From assembly GCF_000002985.6 (NCBI RefSeq), contig NC_003283.11, positions 19,407,501-19,471,500 on the forward strand: a stretch of 64,000 bases of DNA. The letters run 5' to 3'. Below are positions 1 through 12,483 of the stretch, piece after piece. The notes beneath the pieces were generated by a model. It saw only the letters and a program-made list of their open reading frames with translations. It had not been told where the DNA came from and did no database searches. Numbering within the stretch: the first letter of the stretch is position 1; every line of letters starts with the position of its first letter. Position numbers and translations under genes: made by a program. Origin of the DNA: Caenorhabditis elegans (Eukaryota > Nematoda > Chromadorea > Rhabditida > Rhabditidae).

Positions 1-238
1 TGAAATATTTGCGTTGAAGTTATTTCGCCAACGAGGTAGTAAAATGAATTATTTGTTCATTACAAGAAACCTGAAATGCAAATGCAATAATAATACAATC
101 CTCAAGAATTCTTCATATCTTATTGATGGTATTATAATAGCTAGGAGGTCTAACAATACTTGTTTTGCCACTTGTTTTGAAAATGCTTATCAAATGCTCA
201 AAAACTGTAACAATACAAGGAACATGAAACATTTATTA

Positions 239-781
239 TCAACACGTTACTTTGTTGTACAAAAATTTATCTTTCCCGATTGTCACAAAATAATTTTTTG
301 ACAACTTCAATATTTGTAAATCAGAAGCTTCCAACTGTTTCCAAATTTTTTCGATGTCGGCTTTATTGATGCATTCTTCCATGCTCTTCACCGATTCTAG
401 AATGTAATTTCTCAGCAGCAGGTTTGAATGGCTCATAGCGTATGCTTTCTTGCGACAACTGAATTTTTAGTGTATCAGGAATCATGGAAACAATAAATTG
501 TCTTACAGTTTTGCAAATGTCCAGGCTCTGAGTAGACGTCCACCAGTGTCGTCTGTAAAAGAGTCGACAACAATTTCCATGAGTATTTCTTGTGCATTTT
601 GGCCCGAAATCTCGAGTTTTAATCTGTCGAGAAAGAACTTTCTCAAGCATACAACAGCTGCGCCCCAAATGAGGTAGGAGAAAATCACTATATCGGGAGG
701 ATCCTGTTCCGACATTTTTTTTGCTTTCGTCAAGAGTACATCAAAGTCGTAGATGATATACGAAGGTGTATACGTAGGTAG
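239..781 (-). CDS. HP1: small HEPN/PaREP1-like helical protein, start exon not found
   Basis: Two exons are clear: 507-781 and 239-458, joined by a 48-nt intron with donor GTAAGA and acceptor TTCAG. The first carries the family signature (PPDIVIFSYLIWGAA, then CLRKFFLDRLKLEI). The second begins with CRKKAYA, where most relatives have CHKNFY, so the conserved histidine is replaced. The other copies start with a tiny ATG exon; here the matching upstream stretch (about 820-835) has lost the ATG, so the gene may be dead or start elsewhere. It lies just downstream of SH-a on the same strand, as HP5 does behind SH-c, and is closest in sequence to HP4 and HP5. The HEPN/PaREP1 assignment rests on recognising the helical pattern and the W-G-A-A and C-H-x-N-F-Y spacing; function is unknown. 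Confidence 0.6.
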
Positions 782-1110
782 CTGAAAGTATGGTTTTTTT
801 AATACTTTTTGAAGGCACTTGTTTATGCTGGAAATGTGTAACCATTAAAAATGAAGTGCACCCATGATAAAAAGTAATTGACGACTTTGGAAGTCGTCAA
901 TTTATAGAAAAAAAGTCTTCCAGTCTTATGTTCTAATTATGTTTAAAACTATCAGCTACCACAGGATTGGTTTTCAATAATTTCCCCACAGACGGAACTA
1001 TTTTAAAATCAAGATTGAATCTAATTTTTGAGAAAAATTGGTGAACATTTTGTAAAAACAACTTGACAAGTATTTGAGATTACCAATTTTCTACATAACT
1101 ATGACCCAAC

Positions 1111-3113
1111 TCACAGTAACTCACAATCAGACTCATTTTCACACTTACTTACCAAGTCCTGCAATAACTTCTTTTCGATAAGTACATTGCGAATTAAATC
1201 AATATGAGCATTCTCGGTCAAGTCAATCGATTTTTTCCACCTATCAACAATATCATCCATCTCATCTCGTGTGATGAAAAATGAATCGTGTTTACACGCA
1301 GTATGATTCCAGTTTACATCAACCCATAAACGAATTATCAAAGCGGCTGCTGATCCATCAAGACCAAGACACATCATCTCATACATTTCCTCTAAACTCT
1401 CATCTTCTTTGAGCCAAATTTCGAAATTTTTATAAAAGAACTCTTTGGTGTAACTGACAATTGATTCCCACATATCATTGGAAAATTGACAACAATCATT
1501 AGCTTTTGATGCTTTTATTGCACTAGTCATGAGGGTAAAATAATATTTTGCTGCAAACAGTTTTTTAATTTAAAAAAAATACTAGAGGAATTGATCTTCT
1601 GTTTATTTTTAAAAAAAGCTTACTAGTACTTAACAAGTGCAATTTTTGCTCAATGTTATTCACGACTACATCTTCTCCAATTTTGTCATTGTTCCCCTTC
1701 AAGAAATGAGCTGAGAAACGGTGTGTGTTTTCTTCAGTCAGACACCAACGGTGCATCACGGATAGTTGAAGAAGTTTTTGATAATGCTGGTTGCATTTTG
1801 CATTGGCAAGAGAAAATCCATAGAAAATAATTCGTTCCCATTGAATGTACTTTTTATAACTTTTTTCAAACCTGTCATAGGTAGTAATAACGACTACATG
1901 ACTATTATTTGACTTTTTGGTTTCATTTCCATAGTAGTTGATTGCAAGATAATCTTCTTTCAAAAGACTTTCAAGAAGTTCCTTCCAAGGTTTTATTACA
2001 TCGGGTGACATAACCAGTAAAGTTTTTCCCATAGCCCTACTACTTCTTTCGCTTTTTTCGTCTTGATCCAGAAGGAATGCAATGATTGATTTTCTTATCT
2101 CATCTTCATTCATTCCATATGCCGTTGTTCTATATGTAGATTCTGCTTCACATTGCGCTAAACTATTTGTAAACTCCTTTTGACGGGGTTTCAAAACAAA
2201 GTTTATCCTTTTCATTTTCAATTCTGTAAAAAAAGACACTAAGTTTACTATGTTATTTCTATCTTCCCTTTGGACAATTAGACCTGGTTATTTTCTTTTT
2301 TGAGTCACGAATATATATGTACATACATATGTATACATATATATTTCAGTTTGTGTGTATTTCGAAGGGTGGGCTAACTTTATTCCTAAGGAGACGCTAA
2401 TATTATTATTTATTACTATTATTGTCAACATTATTATTTTTAAAACTCACCAGTACTTGACCAATACAGATTAACTTGCTCCAAGTCTTTCTCAATGTCC
2501 TTCACAAGAAGTTTGTGCTCTTCTAGACTTTTGGTGTTTTTAAAGGAATCAACATCATACATCTTCAAAAAAAAAGCCAAACTATGTTGTTTGAAATTTT
2601 CCGTAAGGCACCAACGATATTTTGATTTAAGTTCGCAAATTGCTCCAAATCGTAAAGTGTTAATGTCACTAATCTTGTTTGCTTCATAAAGTATGATTCG
2701 TTCCCAATCGACAGCTTTAAAAATTGGAAGGTTTGATTTTGTCTTCAATGTATCGTAAGTAGTGATGACGATATCATTTTTAGCAAGTTCATTCGAACTG
2801 CGAGACTTTGTCCGGTTGTAAAAATAGGAAATAAGAAGATCATCGTCTTTCAGAATGCCCGCCCTGATGAATCCATTGAATTTCAAATTCCATGACTTTA
2901 TCCACTTAGGCGTCCCAACGATTAAATTAATATTATTCTCAGAAGTTCCTTGCTCCTTTTGTTCCAGAATATATGAAATTATTACTTGATCTATTTCACT
3001 ATCACTCGTGGGTACAGTGATTATTCCTCCGCTGTCTTTTCTATTTTCAAGTTTCTTCAAATCTTGCATTACATTCTTCATATCCGAATCAGAACTCATC
3101 CTGTTTTTTGGTT
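1111..3113 (-). CDS. SH-a: degenerate SNF2-like (two modules) fused to HEPN-like domain
   Basis: Three exons: 2451-3113 (possible ATG at 3099), 1624-2223 and about 1111-1550. Exons 1 and 2 each resemble the SNF2 helicase N-lobe: a GGIITV-type start of motif I without GKT, an IVGTPKWIKSW / VMSPDVIKPWKELL block (motif Ia), IVITTYDTL / VVITTYDRF (Ib), a WERIILYEA / WERIIFYGF block where DEAH should be, and YRWCLTEN in place of RWCLTGTP (III). No C-lobe is present. The last exon is helical (FSNDMWESIVSYTKEFFYKNF, then LWVDVNWNH) and aligns with the HP proteins. The module exons are flanked by phase-1 introns and begin with the same split GAA codon. A donor (GTAAGT) at 1152 could splice to a further short exon; otherwise the frame stops at 1111. 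Loss of the nucleotide-binding residues implies no helicase activity. Confidence 0.65.
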
Positions 3114-3852
3114 CTGTAAAAAAGACAGTTTCCTATATATTTCACAAAATCGTTAAAAAATATTTTGTTCACTGAACATGAGAATGTAGAAATTTTTTTC
3201 TTATACCATCTTATTATTTTCGCCTCACGTTTTTGCTTGGGAAGCATTAGCTTACCTTTTCAGAGATATACTTCCTAATAATTGATAAAGAAAGTGAATC
3301 GAGAGTCAAAAAGACGGTGTGTTGTATACACACACGTACTGCGTGCTCACTCAACTTGCTTCCAGTTCTTCTTCTTATCGCTCTTGATTTCGAAAGAATT
3401 GTTTGTCATCGACAAAGACAGTTAAGTAGTGCCTACATCTGATACTGATGAAATCGAGATTAAAAGAACTTGTGATATGCTGTTCATTCAAGACTAATTT
3501 CCGACCACGCTATAAAGCTTAACCGTTATGAAAAAAGAAACTGATTGGTTCGTGAAAAGCTCTGGTCCACAAATTCATGACATTTAATTAAATATTATAT
3601 TTGCAATGTCGACCGTGGAATTATCATGGGGATATGTTTAAACCATCTTTATTTAAAAAAGAGAACATAGTGGGATTATTGGGACTATAAAAGATATAAT
3701 TTAAATTTCATGTTTGTATAATGTATACGCATTTTTAAATATAAAATAACAAAGCACTTGTAACAATTTCATCTTTTTTTTCACAAATAAAAACAATTGT
3801 TAAACATGATTCCCGTTTTTTTGTTGCATTTTCTATATTTAATTGGCATGGC
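3114..3852. other. Intergenic DNA between SH-b and SH-a
   Basis: No gene seen. The first few hundred bases upstream of SH-a contain a TGATAAAG motif near 3283. About 3280-3400 is recognisably the same sequence as about 38010-38110 (shared blocks around CACACGTACTGCG), so it belongs to the segmental duplication. The rest is AT-rich and holds the presumed 3' end of SH-b. Confidence 0.5.
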
Positions 3853-6381
3853 TTAAGCTTTTGAAGCTTTAACTTCCTCTATTGGTCGTTTTCCACTCCT
3901 GAAATTTTTATGATTTTTTAAAGTTTAATAATAGAGACAAAACACTGTCTTTGTTTTCAAAATGAAATTATAAGAAGCAAACCGTCCTATTTTTCACTCA
4001 GAATTATAACGCTCGAACGAAGAATGATTTTTCGTTTTTCTAAGCTTACACAATAATAAATCATATTCGTAAGCTTCAAAATAAAATCTAAATTTTGCAT
4101 AGTCAGGGACCTTGCTAAAATAATTTTCTTGTTAGACAACTCACCTAGCAGCTCTCATTTGGTTGTAGCTTTCCTCAATAGATGTTTGCGTAGCTTTCTC
4201 AATTATTTTGATTGCTTTCTCAAAATTTTCGATAATATTTTTCATTGCTGTTTTCCCAATGAAACAACGATCTTGCTCGCTTTTGGAAAAGTTAAAGTGC
4301 GCGTCCACCCATATTTTCATAATAAGACCGACATCCGACGTGTTTTTAAAACCAGCACAAAATGAATCATACATTTCTTCTATATCCTCATCACTTTCTG
4401 CACAAATTTTGAAATGTTTGATGTAGAACTCTTTGGTGTAGCTGACTATTGCGGCTAACATATTGTTGCAAAATTTGCTGATATTGGGCTCATTTTCGTT
4501 TTTTTCTTTTTTTGCATTAGTTATGTGTTTTTTATAATCATTCGCTGCAAATTTTAAAATGCTAATTTTAGTAAATTGAATCGAGATTTTATACAACTTA
4601 CGACTTCTTGGGAAACGCAAGGTAACTTGCTTCAAAAAGCCTTCAATGTTTTTAACCAGTTTTGCAGTGCTTTTTTCTTCATCGTCTTTAGCATTTCCCA
4701 AAGAAATTGATTTTATCAAATTATGACTTTCACCATATTCTTTCCGATTCATAAAACGAGCCAATTTTTGTTGCGTCGGATTTTCCGTCAGGCACCAACG
4801 ATATTCCGCATGTAACTGGCAAAGAAATGAAAAAAGTAATTGATATTGTTGCCTGTCTTTTTCGCTCGCTGAATAATTATCCTCGAAAATAATTCGTTTC
4901 CATAGAATGTTCCGATTTTCAATATTTTTGAGCATGTCGTAAGTAGTGATAACGACTTCATGACTATCATCTGGCTTTTTGTCTTCATTTCTATAGAAGT
5001 AGTGAATCACGAGATCATCTTTTTCCAAAAGTTTTTCGAGAAGTTTCTTCCAAGATTCTATCATATCGGGTGGCACAACCAGTAAAGTTTTCCCCATCGA
5101 ATGACCATATTCTTCGCTCGTATTCTTTCGATCCAGAAGAAATTCAATAATTGCTTCCTTTATTAGAATATCTCTAATCAGAGTTGTTATAACTCCTCCA
5201 CGGACAGGCTCATTTTCACGTTGAGCCAAATTACTCTTGAAATCTTTTTGACGATCATCCAAAGGAGTTTTCAGGTTTCTTGACTTTGGTTCTGTGGTAA
5301 AGGAAAGTTTGATTTCTACAGTCATTTTAAAATATTTTCATAATTCGATTTAAAAAAAATACAGCGCGTTTAATCATAACTGCCGCATTCTAAATTCGTC
5401 GTTTGACCTACTGTGCGATGCCACATCGCCTCCTGGAGCGTTCATGTTTATTGGAGTTTGACTATTCACAAAAGATTTAGCTTGGAAATAACTTTTAAAT
5501 AACTTCTTTGTCATCTTCCTATGCCAAAAATTGTAAACAAGGTAAAAAAATCAACGTTAAATGTGACATTCCTAACGTGGTGTGAAAACAAATTTCGCAA
5601 CAAGGAGAACATGAAGTGTCAGCAAAAGAGCTACAATCATATTGAACGCTACAGGAAGGCGTGTGTAAGTACATAGAATGCTTGCGTGCATGCTTGAAAT
5701 TGCGGTTTCATTTGTTACCTAATTAAAAAAAAACCTACCAGCACTCGGTAAATACAGATTGGCTTGATCCAAAAATGTGTCTATGTCCCCTTTGACATGT
5801 ATTCGCTTTCCATCATCTGCGACCAAATATTCCTCCAGGCGGTCTTGTTTGTGATTTTCAGTGATGTACCAGCGAAACGTCGCATTCAATTTACAGACTG
5901 TTTCGAATTGTTGGTAGTTATTTTTGGTTTCAAGCGAGAAATCGTGAAAAATTATTCGCTCCCATGTGACTTTCAATTCTTGTATGGTTTCCAGCAAACC
6001 GTAATTAGCGAGAACGATGTCTTCCTTACAATTAGCAAAATCCTGACTTTTAGTTGTCTTTTTTAGTTTGTAAAAGGAAATATCGTCGTTTTTTGAATTT
6101 TCTGAGCATTCTTCTGGCACTTCTGGCACTTTCTTGCACTTGCTCGGTAGTTTTTGAAGCTTATTTGTCCAACTGGGCGATCCGACCATTAACGTTTTAT
6201 TTGGCTTGGAACCGTTTTGGAGTGTTTTGTTTTGCTCAAAAATATGGGATATCAATACTTCTTCTATTCGATCATTTGTTGAAGTAGCAATAGTGATTAT
6301 TCCACCGCAATTGTCTCCACTCTCATATTTAGCCATACTGTTCATCATGTTTTTCTGTTGTTCATCCAATTCAAAGCCCAT
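3853..6381 (-). CDS. SH-b: degenerate SNF2-like (two modules) fused to HEPN-like domain
   Basis: Four exons by manual splicing: 5739-6381 (ATG), 4602-5291, 4145-4544 and a short last exon 3853-3898. The 4145 donor (AG|GTGAGT) removes an in-frame TGA at 4141, and the next exon continues in frame to a stop, adding SGKRPIEEVKASKA. Module 1 has GGIITIATSTNDRIEEVLIS, WERIIFHDF and FRWYITEN. Module 2 has TLLVVPPDMIESWKKLLEKL, VVITTYDML, WKRIIFEDN and YRWCLTENPTQ. These match SNF2 motifs Ia, Ib, II and III, but the Walker A lysine and DEAH acidic pair are absent. The helical C-terminal exon reads NMLAAIVSYTKEFYIKHF and KIWVDAHFNF. The intron at 4545-4601 has no in-frame stop, so read-through would also be open. 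It faces HP2 head to head and is the near-identical twin of SH-d. Confidence 0.72.
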
Positions 6382-6997
6382 CCTCCTTTTGTGGTTTTGC
6401 AGAAATATTGATACCTTAATTTTAAAATATATAAATTTTCTTCGTAATGAAGAAAAAAAAGGACTCGAGATCAAATAAGTTTAATACCGGGGAATGTGAA
6501 ATTCAAGAAAGTGAGAAAATTGGAAAGAAGAGGAAAAAACCGGGACGTTTTTGAAAAGATTATTCCAAATGGGAACTGATTTGGCGAAGACTTTCTCTTT
6601 TGTGGTTGAAGCGTTTCTATTAGATTTTCGAATGAGAAAACAAACATGTTTCCGAACTTTTTACCTACGAGCCTGGCACAAAAATGTAACATATCTATCA
6701 CAATAAAAATTTGTGTAAAGTTCACATTATCATTGATAAAAATTGAACACACACAAACGTATTATATATATATGGTGAAACAAGAAGTTCAAGTAAAATA
6801 TAAAAACGTTGCCAGACATTATACTAAAATACCTCCATAAGCAGACTCAAATCCATTAACAGCGGTCGTTAAGTTAACTAAATAATTGTAAAATTATAAC
6901 TCTTTTGTAGGATTCGCCATAGCAAAAGAAACAACTCCTAAATGTCGAAATTACATTATTATTCATAGTTATAAACGTTAAAAATTTCGGGTGTGGC
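6382..6997. promoter_or_regulatory. Divergent intergenic region between SH-b and HP2 (left part)
   Basis: No convincing gene. This is the 5' side of SH-b and is duplicated almost base for base at about 41400-42150 upstream of SH-d. It includes a short (TA)n run near 6763 and an interrupted AT-rich stretch. In the duplicate the spacing between the two gene starts is about 960 bp; here it has been stretched to about 2.8 kb by the insertion that begins near 6998. Confidence 0.4.
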
Positions 6998-7048
6998 TGA
7001 GCCTAACAAGGGAAGTCGAAAAACTGTACTCCGGACTTTGACATGCTA

Positions 7049-8347
7049 TACAGGGTGGGGAATAAATATAGCGCCGCATTCAGAACGGTGTAAAATCTAC
7101 AAATCGAAAGATTTTTTCCTAGAAATAAACCAGAATGTTTATTAAACAATTACAAAAACATAGCATTAACAGTTTTGAAATATCCCTCCTTTTGATTTGA
7201 TAACGGCCGAAATCCTTTCGGGTGTGAGTTGACGACGGCACGGACGTAGTTGACGTCTAGATTGTCCCATGCAGCTGGCAACGCGATCTTCAGGGCTGTC
7301 AAAGTTGGATAATTTTTTGGGCAAATATGTTGGGTCAAATACCCGCACACAGCGAAGACCATTGGAATCCATCTGGGCTGGAAGCAAGCCATTGATCTTT
7401 GGTGATGAAACCCGGAAAATTCGTCTTAAATCACTGCTGAGTAGTATTTTCTCGATGGGCAGGCGCACCAACCTGCTGGAACGTCCAAACACGGTTTGTG
7501 AAGTGGGATTTGGACCAGGGCAACACTTCCGGCACAAAAATCTTCTGGATGTAGTATGCCTTGTTAATTTTGACTCCTACATCGTCAAAAACCAGTGATG
7601 TCTTACCATCGGAGCAGATTCCGCCGAATCCATCACTGCGGCAGAGTGAGAAATTTTATTAAGGATTTTTTTTTCTTTTAAGCAATTTCATACTCGAGGG
7701 CTAAAATCCGACCGTTCTGACCGTTCTTTTTGGCCTCTACAATGAATATTTTTCATTTTTAAATAATGTCTTTAAAAGCGTGCCACTCTTCGTGCCACTC
7801 AAGAGAATTTTTTGCTTTCTTCAAACGTAACTCCTTGTTACGGTCTGTAATAAAGGCACTCTTTTGAAATTGATAAAGTATCATACGGAGCATGTTTCTG
7901 ACAATAATTGTCATTGATTTTGGGCTCATCCCAAACTCCGTTGATATCTTTCTCATGCTTCTTTCCGGATCTCTCCATATTTGCTCTCGGACGGCTTTGA
8001 CGGCTGAAGGAGTCGTCACAGACACCGGATGACCAATTCGTTTTTTGTCCATCAAAGTCCGAAGCCCTCTGAACCGGATCAAAGTTTGATTAACCGCAGA
8101 TTTCCGATACAGAGCTTCTTACGATCTCCGGAAAAGTCATTCCGCTCTTCGAATATTCCACAATTGAAGATCGGAATGGAGAATCAGCCACCATTACCTG
8201 CAAAGTTTATATAAATGGCTGAAACTTTCAGGAATAGTTAAAAACAAAATAATGAATAAAACAAATCAAAATGGGCGCCACGAAAATGGTTCCACAGGCG
8301 TCAGAGGTCGTGCGAAATTGCGGCGCTATATTTATTCCCCACCCTGT
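7049..8347 (-). mobile_element. Tc1/mariner-superfamily transposon, about 1.3 kb
   Basis: The ends are perfect-looking inverted repeats (CAGGGTGGGGAATAAATATA at the left, its complement at the right), and TA flanks both sides, as expected for the Tc1/mariner target duplication. It sits inside the left arm of the larger fold-back. It carries a decayed transposase on the minus strand. Confidence 0.85.
7150..8215 (-). pseudogene. Broken mariner-type transposase
   Basis: Pieces in shifting frames follow the order of a mariner-family transposase. An N-terminal helix-turn-helix region (SAVKAVREQIWRDPERSMRK, then FGMSPKSM) lies at about 7759-8082. A DDE-domain middle with DGKTSLVFDDVGVKINKAYY and WTFQQVGAPAH lies at about 7470-7640. 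The C-terminal region (LASSPDGFQWSSL, standing where the family has PPSSPDLNP; then LDVNYVRAVV) lies at 7150-7390. Frameshifts and stops separate these, and the expected D-L-N-P block is mutated, so it cannot be active. The inverted repeats could still be mobilised by a related enzyme elsewhere. Confidence 0.8.
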
Positions 8348-9189
8348 AGTTATTTTTCGATAAAAGAGTGAAAATAATGATCCCTCCAAAAAATTTAGCT
8401 GCCGAGGACCAGGTTCAGCAAAGTTATGACGTTTTGAAAGTGCCGGAATACCCCTTTTTAAAAATTCCAAAAAATTCAAAAAAATTTTTTTTTCTAAAAG
8501 TTGATATAAAATGTTTTCAAATAGTTGGAAATGATGGAAAAATCATACCATACAAGTTTCAGCTCATAATTCTCAAAAAAACCCTTAAATTGATCTACAT
8601 GAAGATCTGCTTTTTGGAATTTTTCTCAAGATATGTAGATTAATTTAAGGGTTTTTATGAGAGTGATGGGCTAAAACTTGTATAATATATGTTTTTTACT
8701 ATTTTAAATCGATTACAACTATTTTTATCAACTTTCAGAAAAAAAAATTTTCAGTGAAAATTTTAGATTTTTTTCAAAGGGGGTGCATCAATGATTTTTT
8801 TTTTCGGCACTTTCAAAACGTCATAACTTTGCTGAACCTGGTCCTCGGCAGCTAAATTTTTTGGAGGGATCATTATTTTCACTTTTTTATCAAAAAATAA
8901 CTATAGCATGTCAAAGTCCGGAGTACAGTTTTTCGACTTCCCTTGTAAGTATGTACAAATATGTTCAAAGAAGTCTTCAAAACACTTACAATAATGCAGA
9001 ATTGAAATTTGAATTTCTGCTCCGTTTTGAGTAAGAGACCCAGTTTTTTTAAACTCGGAAAAAATTACGCGAATCGATGCCGAAGAGGGCTTCTTATCAC
9101 ATTTGTGATAATGTAAGACACAGCGTGTACTCAGTGTCGCACATTTCCTACCTAAAACAACATTCATTCACCGAAAAGGTTACGCAAAA

Positions 9190-10394
9190 ATGGATGACGT
9201 AAGTAGTAATGTTTTACATACTCTATCCAGAAATTGTTATTTACATTGATACAACTTTATATAATACATAGTTGAGATAACTTCACATTCGAGGATACTG
9301 ATTTTTTAAGAATTAATTTTTTGTATGTTCACAATATGTTTGATGTGGTCAAAAATTAAAAAGATACACGAGTGAACGTCGTATTCATTGAAAACATTGA
9401 TGCAGCTTATTAACAGGTCAATAATGTATTCAGCCATTTTTGAAAAGCAACAGGCTTACTCTAGTGATTATGGTGTATGTTGTGCCAAATGCTTTTTTAT
9501 GTTCCGTCTTCACGGATTGGGTAGCTTACATATTGAAGCCGTCAAAAATTATTTTTGAAGCTTAAAAATTTTTGTATACATATTATACGTATGTTATACC
9601 TATTTGTATCTAATCATAGTTGGGGTTAATTTCACGAAACGCTTTATTGTGATATTCACTAATAAGTTTGTATAGACAAAACGGATGCTGTTTCATACAG
9701 TTATTTATGTATTTTAAACAGCCAGTGTCCAGTAAATGGGCCTTACATCTGTTCTCGCAATCTAAACTTCAATCCTCAACAAATAGCATGCCATATTTTC
9801 TTACAGCCGTTTCATAAACTATACGATGTGGATGTGTTCTTAGCAAAGGCACGAGAAATGTCGGATCTCAATCCACCCGACCTGGTGCTCTTTTCCGAGT
9901 GTATTTGGGGCGCCGCGAATGTTTGCATAAAGACGTTTTTTCTTGTGAATTTCAAAACTTTGCTAATGAATCACGGGGATATCAGCAACTTTATGGATGT
10001 TGTGATTGATGAAAGCTATTCCGACGGTCTTGGTAGACTGAAACTTAGCATGGCGTTTAAAAAAGCTGAAAAGTGAGACAATTTTTTATTCCGAAACTTT
10101 TTTCAAAAAAAAAAAACAAATTGCAGATGTCACAAAAACTTTTACGAGCTGAATTTCATAGATAAGGATGAGAGAAACAAATATATTGAATCGGTGAAAG
10201 ACATGAAAATATGTTTCAGTGAAGTGAATGAAGATACAATGAAAAAAATACGAGAAATATTATGGCCTATTGGGCAATTTTATTCAAATGGCAAACAATT
10301 TTCAGACTTAACACGGGAATTACCAAAAGAAAGCACAGTGGCGTTTGGAAAAGTAAATATCACATACAAGTATTTATCTAAATCATATACATGA
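9190..10394 (+). CDS. HP2: small HEPN/PaREP1-like protein
   Basis: Three exons: 9190-9198 (three codons), 9807-10072 and 10127-10394. All junctions are GT-AG and keep one frame. Exon 2 encodes LYDVDVFLAKAREM, then NPPDLVLFSECIWGAANVC and IKTFFLVNFKTL; exon 3 begins CHKNFYELNFID and ends YLSKSYT. The tiny first exon followed by GTAAGT is shared by nearly all family members. The pattern of two amphipathic helices around W-G-A-A and a later C-H-x-N-F-Y resembles archaeal PaREP1/HEPN proteins. It lacks a classic R-x4-6-H ribonuclease motif, so catalysis is doubtful. It lies head to head with SH-b. A palindrome TTATCACA..TGTGATAA lies at about 9093-9112. HP6 is its broken duplicate. Confidence 0.75.
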
Positions 10395-10711
10395 TTACAA
10401 ACCCTATATTCTCTTCTTTCTCATTGTAATGTGCTTCGATCTTTTTGATTTGTACAACTTGAAAATTAAAATTTGTTGTTTGTATTTTCAACCAAGACTA
10501 GAATAAAATTTTTCTATCAGCTTGAAAAAATGCCTCAAAATTAAGAGATCACATCGTTTTTTAACTCCCTTTGCTGCGGAAGGTATGTATGTAGTTGCCG
10601 TACTGATAACGTAAAACGAAGCGACGCAGTGTGTAAAAACTATCAAATTATATTCTGGCTGCATTATTATCTTTCGCAGAATTTTTAAATAACTAAACGA
10701 CTTGCTAAAAA

Positions 10712-11411
10712 ATGGGAACAGTAAGTATTACATACCATTTAATTGGAATCGAACGTCCATGAATTTAAAATTGTGAAAAAAAAATCTAATTATGGTAATA
10801 TGTATTTAAATATGAATACCATTTGAGTACTGACTTTTGATGCATTTAGGAGTTCTAGGACCAGCTTAATAATCTTGAGGCTTTTGTATCTTCATATTTG
10901 ATTGTAAACATCTCAATTTTTCCAGCAAGACCAAGTTATATACGACGTTCAATTATACTTAGAGAAAGCAGAAAACATGCTAGTGCTCTCACCGCCCGAT
11001 GTAGTGCTCTTCTCAGAGCTCATTTGGGGCGCGGCGGCTATGTGCATAAGGAAGTTTTGTCTTTCCAACTTCAAAATTAACATAAAAAGTCATGGAGCAA
11101 CTTTAAGACTTATGAATATCGTTGAGGAGAACCTGCATCGGAAGCCCTCCGACATTAGAATTTTATCAAAAGCGTTTAATCACGCTAAACAGTAAGTTGA
11201 CTCTGTTGTTCAAAAATTCCTCCAAAAGTCCTATTTCAGGTGTCATAAAAATTTCTACGATTTAGGATTTTTAGCTGATAAATTTCGACAGAGTATCCTC
11301 GCATCAATGCAGAACATGGAAAAAATTATGGATGCTCCTATAGCTAAAAAACTTAAACAAGATGTTATAGATTTGCTGAAAAAAGATTTGTCCCTTGACA
11401 AAACAGGCTAA
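10712..11411 (+). CDS. HP3: small HEPN/PaREP1-like protein
   Basis: Exons 10712-10720, 10926-11191 and 11240-11411, all with GT-AG borders. The product has ENMLVLSPPDVVLFSELIWG, then AMCIRKFCLSNFKI and HAKQ; the last exon starts CHKNFYDLGFLADKFRQSIL and ends in a lysine-rich helix. This is the second plus-strand gene behind HP2. HP8, behind HP7, is its clear paralog, so the HP2-HP3 pair was duplicated as a unit. TGATAAC lies about 107 bp upstream of the ATG, as in HP8. Same fold assignment and uncertainty as HP2. Confidence 0.75.
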
Positions 11412-12483
11412 ACGGAAAAAGCGACGATTGGGAATATTTCATATGATTACCATACTATAGCATATTAATAAGACATTTTTCACAATTTTCGACTTATGTT
11501 TCTAAAAAAATCGAAAGATCAATATAATGTTTAATTTTCAATTTTGTTAGAAAACGAAACTTTTATTTCAAACAAAAAGAAATGCTGAAAAACAGGCAAT
11601 AACTTGCAAACTCTGAAAGTTGTGTTTTCAAAAGCCGACTTCAAATTTTGAAATATATTGTTAAAATGTTCACCACCAAATTGTTGTCCATACTCATGGG
11701 CATATTTTATGATGGCTTTCGAAAAATTCATCAGTTAATTATTATTCCCAACATTTTTTTGTGTAGGGTACTTCATTAAAGCATATTTCAACTGTGAGTT
11801 TCTGATATTTGTGACAGAAGACTTTGCCTTGATTAGAAATCGTTAATGTTTGCATCATTGCAACATTTTCCCACTGGCCAAAGTTCGCCTAAAAACTTTT
11901 TAACTTCTTCACACTAATTTCAATAAAAATGTTTTCTATGTGTGTCATGCGATTACATTTTATTGTTAAACATTAAAAACCATTAAACAATTGTGCGGAG
12001 CAATTTGGCATTACTTCCCCTGTTGGTCACATAAAAAACCCATAAAAATATTCAAATTATAGTTTCATAATCAACATACATTAAACAATGTATCATCAAA
12101 AATTGTGAAAAAGGAAAATATGGACAACGGGGGATCGTGGGAGTAATCAAGCTAACGTCTGGGCAGTGCAGATAATTTGGAATCAAACAATGATTTTAAG
12201 ATGGAAAAAAATCGATCTGAAATTCTTGAAGGCATTTTTCATCTGACAGTAGATTTCAAGTTTTTGGATAATATTGTATGATTCTTTTAAATTTGAAACG
12301 TTTGCTTGTTTTATCGTCTAAAAATCTATTTTTGGTGAATTTTCCACACTTCTGACAAAAACATCGAATTTTTTTTGTTTAATTTTCAAATTATCTAGTA
12401 GTCAAATCATTTTACTGGCAAACGGTATGTAACTTGGATATTATACACTTGTTTGAATATTAATGTTTATTTCAAAACACTAA
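11412..12483. other. Non-coding stretch duplicated at 51520-53140
   Basis: Nearly all of this stretch reappears downstream of HP8 (for example ATGGACAACGGGGGATCGTG at 12120 and again at 52313). A 66-codon minus-strand frame at 11531-11731 (GGEHFNNIFQNLKSAFENTT) is partly kept in the copy at 51581-51736, where a (TA)n tract breaks it. That frame has no recognisable domain or splice context, so I do not call a gene. Confidence 0.45.

Larger units (their letters stand above)
6998..8946. repeat. Fold-back element with a nested mariner-like transposon
   Basis: The left arm 6998-7048 (CAAGGGAAGTCGAAAAACTG and onwards to CATGCTA) returns inverted at 8902-8946, and the arm continues inside (8347-8460 against 8805-8905; shared core GCTGCCGAGGACCAGGTTC and its complement). 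The left arm is split at a TA by the element at 7049-8347. The paralogous site near 42165 lacks the whole insertion, so this is a young element. The inner part (8460-8800) is AT-rich and carries no gene. Confidence 0.8.

Noticed and set aside
5764-6287. Plus-strand frames of 77-100 codons opposite SH exons (also at 34296, 40748, 46797, 47158)
   Set aside because: They are antisense shadows of the SNF2-like exons, recur at each paralog for that reason, and show no domain.
11531-11731. 66-codon minus-strand frame kept in the duplicate near 51581
   Set aside because: Conservation is explained by the recent duplication; the copy is interrupted by a (TA)n tract and no flanking exon fits.
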